DNA of 25,500 nt, taken from NCBI GenBank assembly GCA_009760855.2, contig WPIO01000001.1, positions 4,672,001 through 4,697,500 of the forward strand, in the 5' to 3' direction. Both the position numbers and the translations under genes were made by a program. The stretch is from Cristatella mucedo. Taxonomy: Eukaryota; Bryozoa; Phylactolaemata; Cristatellidae. Below, piece by piece: positions 1-10,500 of the stretch (position 1 is its first letter; every line of letters starts with the position of its first letter). The notes below the pieces were generated by a model that saw only the letters and a list, made by a program, of their open reading frames with translations, was not told the DNA's origin and did not search any database.

Positions 1-1696
1 GGGAAATGGCAGCTGTATTGCAGTTCGAATATATAAAAGGCTTCTGGGTCGGGCCATTTTAGGCCATAGCAAAATAAGGGGCAAGCCCAATTGCATAAAA
101 ATAATTGGGTAAAGCCGTAACACCCTCTTCTATAATTTAGAATCCAAATCGCAGTTGCCTGGCATTTATTATGGAAATAGCAGCTGTCTCGTAGTGTATC
201 GCTGTGTACCCCGAAGTGAATCGCTGTTATTTGTGGGACATCAGCTAAATTCAATTAAAGATGTGACAGTTAAGCAACGCAATTCTGAAACAAAATCTAT
301 TTATGAAAGAAAGAATATTACTGTTACATAATTAGCAAACCTCACACTTAACTGAATTTTAAATTCATTTGTTTTTTTTTATTTCGTATAACTGTTTTTC
401 AGTTTACATTTCGAATCTTGTTGGGACTTCTGAGTCTCTTCTTTGAAACAAGTGTGCTTTTTTTATCTCCCTCTTTTTAACCTACTGGTCTGGATACTAT
501 TAAATCACACAAGTGTTCAGACGTCAATGTTTATTAAATTGATCATTATTATTAGCCTAAGCTTTGTGGATGTCTGTTATATTTTTGCCTAGTACAAACT
601 CAAAACTTTAGCAATGTAAATTTAACTAAGTTTTGAATGCCCTAAATAAAACTCTTCTTCGTAACATTCCCAAGTCTTTAAAGCTTTGTGAAGCTGCAGA
701 CGAGATGCATTTCAAGAAAATGTTATGAACCTTTGTCATCGGGGGGGGGGGGAGGGGGAAGCAAATATCTAATTTTCCAAAAGTCTTCGCTAATGAGAGA
801 GAGAGAGAACTACACGTAGGTGTTCGGTAGGCCTAAACATTCACTCCACAAGGCTGAGTTCACAACTGCTGTTTATTTAGCACTGATTAAAACCACACCT
901 ACGCCAAAATTCGTCATAAACTTGTACTTGAATTGGTGACTGCGTTCCTAGTCTTCGTGAAAACTTTGACAGCCATTCGAGCTTAAGTTAATCTACTCTT
1001 AATTCTTCCAACACACCTCTTTAACTTAATATATTTATGCATCACTTAATATATTAGAAGCTATACGTGAGAGTTTTATTTCCAATAATAAAATAGATTC
1101 TTACTTTGGCATAGCAGAGTTGAGCTCTCAAAGAACCACTATACTTCAATGAGTATTTTTGACATCGCCACCATATCACTTTCCGAATCTATGGATGGCG
1201 TCTTTGCGTCCTTACCACAATGCAGACACAATGGCTCTACAAAAAATTAGTAGGAAAAACATGTACTCGGTATTACCTACCAACCCCAAGACCGACGGCG
1301 GGTTAAGTCGAGTTAATGTTCCTTGTTTACCCTTTTCTCAAAGCAGCCTCTTTTTTCTAATTTTTAAAGTTAATATGAGCTTTCTCTTCATTTCTCTTTT
1401 TTCAGTCAAGCTCAAAAGGAGATTCTTAAATGCTTGGTATTGCCATAGAAATTTTGCCATATGCTTTGCCCTGTACACTTGGTAATCCAAAGCACAGAAA
1501 CTGCTCCCAAATTTTGGGGAAATTAGCGGCTTAATTTTGCGTGCACCGCCCAACATTACTTCCAAGAACTTGCGTGTATGTTTTTTTTATCTGTACCATG
1601 GTATGTTGGTGAGTTTGATCTTCATTTCTTTTGTATTAAAAATTTGGCCAATTTCATGATGAATAATCTTCGCTTCTTGACTTGTGATATTTTCAG
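1..1696. other. AT-rich upstream or intronic DNA, no confident exon
   Basis: No coding segment resembling the polycystin family was recognised here. The stretch is AT-rich and ends in the acceptor tattttcag before the exon at 1697. It contains a pure G12 run (741-752) and a short GA run near 799-808. It is most likely the intron upstream of the first visible exon, because that exon is internal. Confidence 0.5.
741..758 (+). repeat. Poly-G tract G12-A-G5
   Basis: Twelve uninterrupted G residues are followed by one A and five G. The tract stands alone in AT-rich DNA. Such runs are prone to length error in sequencing and can form G-rich secondary structure. Confidence 0.9.
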
Positions 1697-1828
1697 TCCT
1701 TCAGGAAATCGGAAAGAGTGTACATCTACTCTAGCGTAAACATAGACTGCGCTTCAACAACATTAGCTCTATATGAGTGGACCATTGAGAGAAGCGTCTC
1801 AGGAAAGCCGGGCGGCCCGTTTGTAAAG
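1697..1828 (+). CDS. Exon 1 of those visible: N-terminal part of REJ region
   Basis: The acceptor tattttcag ends at 1696 and the donor AAG|GTAAAT begins at 1829. The exon is 132 nt, phase 0 to 0, 44 codons. The product contains YIYSSVNIDCAS and LYEWTIE, fitting the start of REJ regions, where a conserved Cys is followed by a Y-x-W segment. No Met or signal peptide is present, so it is an internal exon. A second GTAAAG donor lies six bases upstream (from 1823) and would remove two codons in frame; the later site matches the consensus better. Confidence 0.72.
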
Positions 1829-4479
1829 GTAAATATTTAAGCACTGATGCTGGTCGTTGTAACGTAATTGCAATCTTGTGCAAATAACTTAGGTCAAGCT
1901 TTGCTTTATATGGGCACTCGTAAGGATAGTAGCAACCAGTTCGATAAGTGGTTAGCATTATAATGGCACCTTCCATTTAGCCATCAATCGCTGCATCTAC
2001 GGTGAACTAGAATGCGATAAAAGGGCAACAAGTTTGCGGTGTAAGTTGGACCCTTGAACTAGATGCGAAACATTGAAGACTTCACTTTCTGTATGTGTGC
2101 ACGTGTGAGCACATGTGCGTATTCACTACTGCGGTCGTGTGTCTCCTCTTTTGAGACGCCAGGCCTCCAACCTCTTGAGTAGATAATAGCTCTTCAATTA
2201 GTCGCAGTGCTTATTCTCTGAGTCACTCTTCTAATATGACGATCCTTTAGTTAAGAATTCGATTTTGCGCGAACGTGCGCCAATCGCATTTTCTTTATTC
2301 AAAATCCTTGTCAGCTGTTAAAATAGTGCAGTTACCAAGCTCTTTCATAGAATAGCAGCATATTTTGACACCTACTAATACCTAGGCGATTGGTGCAAAG
2401 TATGACGAAATATCTAAAAAGGCAAATAAAAAGCAGCTTGAAAATATTAGCTGATTCAATAGCTTCTCTTTAGCTGCGATAGCCTAGGACGCTCTTCATG
2501 ACCGAGGTCGTTGGTTCAAATCCTGCAGTGGACGATCTTTTAATGCCAACTGCGAGCGGTGGTGATATCTGTTAAGGCCCTTCTGCTGCTATACAAATGA
2601 GGCTGCTACAATCAGCTATTAATAATACTTTGCGCGGCAGGCAAAGTAAAAGCTTTTCGCTCCGCTTGCAGCGAGCTATAGGAAATGGTCGGCTGCAGCA
2701 GTCGAAGCCACAACCTTGGTTTTGAAGTGTACGAAAACCTTACACCTAGGCTAAGACCCGAGATTTTTTCTTTGAATCCTTGGCAATTAAATTCATTCAC
2801 AGCTAAGCGAGCTTTTTAGTAGCAGCTGAGCAATGTTTGTTTCATCAAAGTGCTCTCAGCCGTCACAAAAGGCACTTCTATTGATAGGCTGCATCGATTT
2901 AGCGAGACATTAAAAATATGCTGTCAAGAAAAGGAATCACCTAACTCTAATTACTATAATATAAGAATATATAGTAATATAAATATTAAAAACTATATTA
3001 ATAATAATAATACACTTGATAAAGCACCTTCTGAGAACTCAATCTCTTTCTAGGCGCTTTACATTTGCTGCAAAGGGAAACGGGATTGAAATGGTGAATC
3101 GTATCATGCTTGATAAACAACATGAATAACATGGTTAGGGGTGACATGCACATGGTCAGTATGCAAGCGTGGTTAGTAGTAGCATGCACAGTGTCAGAAC
3201 GCATAAGCACATAAAGGACAAATCACAGAGACCCACTAAATGTCGCCCTAAATATGTGCATTCTCTAGTTCTTTTTAAATGAGGTCAAGTCAGGGGATGT
3301 TTTGACGCAAGCCGAGAGTGAGTTCCAGGCTTTAGGAGCATGGGAACTAAATGCACGGTCTCCAAATGATTTGAGGTTTGTCTATTAAGTCTAATCGTAC
3401 CTTTTCTCCCTTTGAGGACTTGATGGGATTAGTCTTTTTTCTGGCACCAGAGTTCTGACGGTACCTTATATTTCGGATCTGCACCATAAACTCTCATTCC
3501 ACTGGGCTAATACCGCAGCTAACCATTTATTAGCATATGTTCTTGAAATCTACATTGTATAAAAACTGTGTTAAGAGAAAACTTAGAGTAAAAAGCCATA
3601 CGCTTAACCAGGCATTCATTCATGAGCTTTGAAGAGGAGTACAACTGTAATAGATAAATCGGCTTCTCAAGTATTCTAATATATATCACAGTTTCTCGAT
3701 ACATGCAGCTGAATTTTGCCCTTGAGGTATGTGTGAATTTTGTCTCATTAAATGTGAACCCCGTTCGTTAGTTCCTCACAGAGCCCGTGGTGGTAGAGTT
3801 ATTACGGCTGCAACTATTGCGGATAACTTATTTAAGCACTCCCAGCAGTTTCAACCTAAGGTGACCAAACTAAGTTTTTTTGTCTCGCGATATCTGGGCA
3901 GACAAATCTAGGAGCGTCTGGACCTTTAATGAGTCGCTTTTCAGCATGTTATACTACAATTTAATCATCTGGCATGCTCTAATTCAGGTCGACATCCCGG
4001 GTATATCCCTGATTTCGAGCAACCTCAAGACGCTTTCTGCTCCGCCGCTAGTTTTTCCGCTTGGACTATATCGCTTCACACTCAACGTTTCAATGGTTGG
4101 TGAAATAGAGATAGCCACGGTCGACTCGGTAGTAATTTACATTGGTAAGTATCTATAATAAACCTTGGTGAATATGCATTTACTTATCGCTGCGGGCAGA
4201 CGCTGTATCATACCGCTGCGCTTTCATAATTACGGTCGCGCCAAGCTGGTTTGGCCCTAGTGGTGAACATGCTCCTCCCGATAAAGGTCAAGGTGAATAT
4301 ACTTGACGGCCGAGGTCGCGGGCTTGAGTTTTATGACATATGTGAATCGCCTGAATAGCGATATTAAGTTATCTTATGGCGCTTTACAAATTAATAATGT
4401 ATATTTTATACTTATATACATAGATAATATATATTCATTTTTATTTGTGTATATACCGCCTCACATTTTAACAGTAAAG

Positions 4480-4524
<45 letters not shown>

Positions 4525-7500
4525 TCTCTCCAGCCGCCCTCGAGACACAGAACCCAGCGCTGTCTCCGGTCTACTTAGACCGCTTAGGCGCCAATCAGTC
4601 AGCAGCCAGTCGTCAGTTGCTGCTTTCTTTCCTCACGCCACCACCCTACGGTCACACTCGTTATCTTGGGACGTCTTAAGTAATCTCGTAGTTTTTATAT
4701 TTTCCAGTATGCAATTGGGCATAAATGAATAAATGATATGATAAATAAATGATATCAGAATAAATGTCAATAATGACGGCTGGGGCCGCATGGGACAGTC
4801 AATGTGCAGGACTGCACATAGACCCCTCCCCATTGACTGTCCTTGAGCATGCACTGCGCTAAGTTTGACGTCACCAGCCACAGGGCAGGAGCTGAAGTCG
4901 GACTCGCCGAAGCCCCGGTATGTCCTGAGTGACTCTGACCTGAGCACTCGAGCATTTTGTTCTCCATAGTTCGCACGCCGCTGGTGGCCGGCATTGCTGG
5001 AGGCATAAAAGTTAGGACGCCGTGGAGCAAAAACTACACTTTCGACGCCGCTTCATATTCGTACGACCCTGACGACCCTACTAACAGAGCCGGTGAGTAT
5101 ACCGAAGTATAGCATAGCCGCTAGGAGCTACGACTAGGGAAGGGGCCGACGACGACCGGATTAATTGACAGGTGCTGACAGGCTGACTGATACCTTTTTT
5201 TTACGCAGATATCTCGTTCACATGGCTATGCAGACGGCGGTGCCAAGGATTTCCGACCTATGACGCCTCGTACACTCGAATAATCAACGAAAACTACACG
5301 AATAACTGCTCTAGAACCGTGGCTTTGTCGGAAAATGCCGCAGCAGTAGCGGGTCGTTCGTTCGAGAAAGTGCCAACCAGCGACGGCTGCTTCACCAGCA
5401 ATCCGCCTTACACTAAGCCTGGTAATCAAACTAGGGTCTCCTGATTTTGTTGGGCTGAGCATGACTGTATCAGATCTGAATTGAATTAAGTGCGCACTCC
5501 TGTCTATATGGGCGTAGCCAATTCAAATGTAGATGCTCATCGGTACTGCTCGCTGGTCGTTGCAGGCGTATTCACGAGCTCTACGAACGGCACGATTGTC
5601 ATGGACATGGGGAGGGCTGAAGAAGGAGACTCGATCCATATCCGCGTCATTGTCCGCCTCCAGGAAAGTATTTTCGTCGTTGATCAATACATGGACGTGA
5701 TACAAGGAGATCCGCCTCTACTGTCACTAAAATGCATTACGAATTGCAAGGCAAGTACCGCACCCTGCCGCCAAGACGTCAAGGTTTCGCTTGTCTAGTA
5801 CGGCCAAAGTGGCAGACGAAGCACTGGTGTGGTTTAAATCGTACTTGTCTGATCGTGTTCAATCCGAGACTTGTGGGGGTCAGGTCTCACACACGATACG
5901 GGTCACCTGTATAGTCCCTCAAGGGTTCGTCCTCGGTCCCTTGCTGTTCTCCATTTATACTCAACCTCTGGGAAAGTGATTAAGGCCCATAGAGTAGGAT
6001 ATCACTTTTAGGCTGACGGTACATGGCTGTATTTGTCATTCAAACCATCGGAATCTGCTGCAGCAACTGAGAAACTGAATGCTTGCCTTGCCAAAATTTG
6101 ATCCTGGATTTCGGAAAACTTCTGAAAACTAAACGACGATAAAACCAAACTGCTGCGCATAGGACACCTTATGCATGTGGCTGGATTAAAATGCTTTGCT
6201 CTTCTAATAGGCGATGCTGCTGTGCGACCATCCCCACGGGCTCGAAATTTAGGTGTCGTTTTTGACAGCTGCCTCCATTTTAAAAGCTTCATTCAGAAGA
6301 CTGCTTCTAGAGCTAGCCATCACTTCCGATCCCTGTCCAAGATTATGAGCTGTCTTCCACGGTGGCTTGCAAAACATTTAACTAGCTCCTTAGTTCTGTC
6401 TCTGCTTGATTATTGTAATTCCCTTTTAGTTGGGCTACCAAAGAAAGCAACTACGCCACTGCAGCTGGTTATGAATATGGCTGCAAGGCTAGTTTTCAAG
6501 TCCCAGAGGTTTGAGCACGTGTCTCCTTTACTAAAAGAGCTAGGATGGCTGCCGGTTGATCAACGGTTACCGAGCAAAAATCTTACGCTGACCCAAAAGG
6601 CCCGCCGCGGCTTGGATCACTCGTACTTATCTGAATTGGTGCACCAGTTTCAGCCTCTTCGTGCCCTCAGGTCCTGTGTGGAAAATCAATTCGCTGTTTC
6701 ATTCCTCCACTTAAAGACCGTTGGCGACAGAAGCTTTAGCTCAGCAGGTCCTAGACTGTGGGACTCGCTTCCACAATTCTTACGCAACGACAACTGCTCT
6801 CCTGCTGCCGACCGTGGCTCATCCTTTTCAGCGGTCCTGAGCTGCTACTTCCATGTTACTCACTACCTCAAAGGCTCTCCTGACTCTACTATGTCTCCCA
6901 CTGTCTTTTTGTTGCATGGGACGAAGTCTGTTGGCTACCGAATGCGTACCGAAAGCCGCTTAGGCTGTACAAAACTCTCCTGCGTAACACCCACATAGTC
7001 TTTATGACTTTGTGGAGTTACAGATGGAGGTACACACATACATGCCGCTGTAGCTGGTGGCCTCCTCGAGTCTTAGCGTCGCCATAGCTTCTTATTGATT
7101 AGAATAGGCCGAACTCTTGGCAAGTATAGGAAAGGTGCATCGTGAAGGACTGGTAGATTTTTTCTGGCTTCAGCAAGACTAGGGAGAAGGAATGTAATTA
7201 CATTAATTCACTTGTACTGATTTGCTTGTGCTGAGAAAATGTATACTAGTCTGATAAGAGACGAGACTGGTCACAGCCTGTAAAAGATCTTACTCGCACA
7301 TGAGTCCTTTCATAAAACCATATGCTCAGTTTTTACCGCAGCCAATATTAGGCATTTTTCAGCTTGCTAATTGAACGGTGATCAAACTTAAGCAGTCAGA
7401 AAACCAGCAGTCAACTTGCTACTGCTGTACAAATTTTGTGAACTACTATTGACATTGTAAATAGACTATATATACTTTCATATATATAAATATATACATA

Positions 7501-10500
7501 TATATTTTCATATATATATATATATATTATAAATGAGTGCTTTTGTATATTTATAACAATGTATCTTGTTTTAGGAAAAAGTTAATTATGACAGTCGTTT
7601 TTCGCTAATGACAGTCACGGAAGGCAGCCCCTACATTCCATACATTTGGATGTGGGACATTATGTACGATCCAACGGGAGCTGGTGACGTACTTAGTGTT
7701 GTTAAAATTCCTCAAGCTACGTGGGCGTCATGCACGTCTACAGGTATAGAAAAAAGAACTTTGGCTATCGAGGGAAATTGCTTCAGCGAGGATATTGCCA
7801 ACCTCGGCAGGTGGTAAGTATGCTGCAGGCCATGAAATATTAGTAACTATGGACTGGCTGCTATCGGTCATTTAAATACAATCACAGTGCAACAAAAAAC
7901 TCTGCATAGCGTGTCAAAATATACTGCTCGAATCGATACTTTACCGTGCCAAGTGTGGTTTTAAGCGAATCGTACTCTCTCCCTGATGTTATTTTCCTTA
8001 TGGGGTAGAAATATCCTCCGATATCACACTGGAAATAGGCGTATAAACATTGCTAATTGGTTCTATTACACGATGCTAATTTTCTGTTTTTAGTCAGTAG
8101 ATTTGGAAGTCATTTTTAGGGTTTTAAAAAAACCAGGAACCATTCTAAAAAACCCTAGTGCCATGGCCCAGTGAAATAGACAGTCCACTTACTGCCTTTA
8201 GAGCCACGATATATCAGGCTGCTGGGCTTAACAGTAGAGGCTCACAAGTGACCTTAAACGAACAATGCCGTACCCTCTAACCAATCAACCTCCAACCAAG
8301 TCTCTAACCAATGAAGCTTCTGAAAGTCACACTACTTTCATCAAACCTCAAATATTAATTGGTAACTTCTCGTAGCTAAGTCTGTTACACACCCCATGAC
8401 TGCAGCCCAGCACCAAAGGTGCTTGCCATGGTTGGCTCGCTGTGTCTTGCACAGCCAGCCAATCACAGCATGCGCAACCGACGAAGCCAGAGATTCTGAT
8501 GGCTTCGGCCTATTGATATGGGTCAGAATAGGCAAAGTAGAGCTTTCAGTTACCCAAAAATAATTTTAGCTACGAGGCTGGCGTGAATGTACCCACTCAA
8601 CTCGTGTGAAGAGTTGACAAATTTGATACGACTGCAGCTCAAGACTGACATTCAAATAGGCTATGCAGCAGTACTTGTTCTGAAAATGAACTGTACAGTA
8701 ATTCTACACCTCCACGATTTCTGCAGGTATTTCATGCGCCTCAGAGCATACAGAGCAACATCGGATGCAAGCAACTATGGCGAAGCTTATTTCTCCTTTA
8801 TCCTGAACAAATCCCCTGCGATACAAGCAAGCGATTGTACCGTGTCTCCTGCCAATGGTTCAGCAATAATAACGACCTTCAACATTCTCTGCACAGCACC
8901 ACCAATGGCAAGCGTTGAGTATGGACCAATCACGTACGAGGTGAGATGATGGTTGAGTCAGTCAAAGAAAGTAATGCACGATGAAAGTGCTTGCATTAGT
9001 TCCGTTTCAGTGCATCTTCAACCTTCACTCCTACGTGCTGGCGTCCAAATAGTTGCGTACTAGCCGACATATACCAATCTATTATCCAAGATCTCTTTCG
9101 AAAGCTTTGCAGGATGTCAATTTACATTACATTGCGGCCTGTGAACTGGACACCGGTGGCCGTGCCATCGGTGTTGGCCTTCAGTCTTCAGCATCGTGTA
9201 ACATGGCTCGAAACTACGTTGCCATCTTACGCTCAAATGTCAACATGCGTCCTTCGTCGTGACGTAGGAAACAGCCAATAATCTTCTATCTGCTCGATGA
9301 TTATGCGATTATAGCGTGTTTTTGCCTAACGATTTGCGAGCTCCGTTCTCTACCCTTATGACCCACATCATATCTCATTTCTTACGTTTCCAGGCTAACT
9401 AGACACGTTGAAGGTTTCTCAAGGTTATCCTAGGCAGGCCATGTGCTAAAGCTTTACGCGGGGTAGTAGATGGGCTACTACACTTTTCAGAGAGCTCCGC
9501 TGTGAGTGCACGAATGAGGTAACCATCCACGCCCTCGAGCGTGTATGGTGTTACACCTCAGCTTACAGAACTCGAACCGCACTAGCTCCGCCGACCAGTG
9601 CCATTAAGGTTACTCTCCGAGAGTCTCGCCATGCTCCCAGCCCACGGTAACAGGCTGCAAGTCTTTCAAAGACTGTTCAAAGACTTTCAAAGGTTTTTCT
9701 GCTAATAAAGGATTTCATATGCTACCATCGCAGGACCCTGGCCTGTAGCTTCACGCACTATCTCAGACCAGCTGCTTCTTTTGGCCTCTTCAGCAAGTGC
9801 TGCTTACTACATCCGGTTTCGAACAATAACAATATCCACGGCGCTCGTTCTGAGCACAGGTCGGTTATCACTAGGATACGGATCTCAGTTATCTATTTCT
9901 CGGTTGCAAGAGGTACCGCTTCCCTCGAACAGATTATACTTAAACGGTAAATGCTACCCAAACAATTTTCAGATTATTTTTTTATAATTAATGATACGGC
10001 TCGGACGCCTACCTATTACTTGTCATGAAAGAACTAATGTTAATTGGATGGCCCGTCCACCGCAAGTCTTGCAACCATTAGCATTGGAAGGATTTAGCTC
10101 AACGTGTTTGGTAGTCTGGTGCCTTTCAAGCGATTCATTCGATAAGGGCGGAGCCTGGTGCACGCTAGGCTGCATGACATCGGGTCATTTTTTTTCTTTA
10201 ATTTACTGGGGCATGTCTACGTTTATAAATATTTCTGCCCTAATGTTTCATGCTTCGAAGGTGCTCTGGCATGTAAGACAAGTGTAGCGGCCGTACGTTC
10301 CCAGATAACACCAACAGGGGCCCCGATGAATCACGCTACAAAGAATTGCATGCGACGGAACGCTTCGGCCCAAATACACACGCCCGTGAAGGCCTCAAAT
10401 GTGTATTTCGACTTCGCCCTCACTCGGGCCGTCATGCGGTAGCCAATTGTACTGCCACCTCCATATAGCACGCTTCCTTCTGCCCTTCTATACATATCTT

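Larger units (their letters stand above)
1829..3987 (+). other. Intron with a SINE and an antisense L2 fragment
   Basis: This is a 2.16 kb intron between phase-0 exons. It holds a tRNA-derived SINE (2467-2635) and an antisense L2 3' fragment (about 2990-3385). The rest shows no recognisable feature. The open frame at 3729-3911 has no family resemblance and no paired splice sites that keep the gene frame. Confidence 0.65.
4145..4969 (+). other. Intron with CT microsatellite and nested inverted repeat
   Basis: This 825-nt phase-1 intron carries a 50-nt CT tract followed by CAG (4481-4533), short imperfect AT-rich tandem units (about 4722-4765) and a nested inverted repeat (4793-4842). No further exon was accepted. 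Confidence 0.7.
5751..7574 (+). other. GC-AG intron carrying a LINE
   Basis: The intron starts GCAAGT and ends tgttttag. Most of it (about 5790-7043) is a degenerate LINE in the sense direction. The remainder has a TA-rich simple repeat at about 7466-7531. Nothing else was recognised in 7044-7465. Confidence 0.8.

Noticed and set aside
1118-1255. Open segment after catagcag (containing FDIATISLSESMDGV), a candidate exon upstream of 1697
   Set aside because: The only donor candidate, GTAGGA, gives phase 2, which does not fit the phase-0 exon at 1697, and the sequence has no recognisable family motif.
3729-3911. Open frame of 60 codons and a possible acceptor (cctcacag) near 3780
   Set aside because: No resemblance to REJ sequence and no splice pair that keeps the phase between exons 1 and 2.
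4633-5030. Overlapping minus-strand open frames of 87 and 104 codons
   Set aside because: They lie over intron 2 and exon 3 in the antisense direction, have no motif and cover the CG-richer DNA around exon 3. Treated as shadows.
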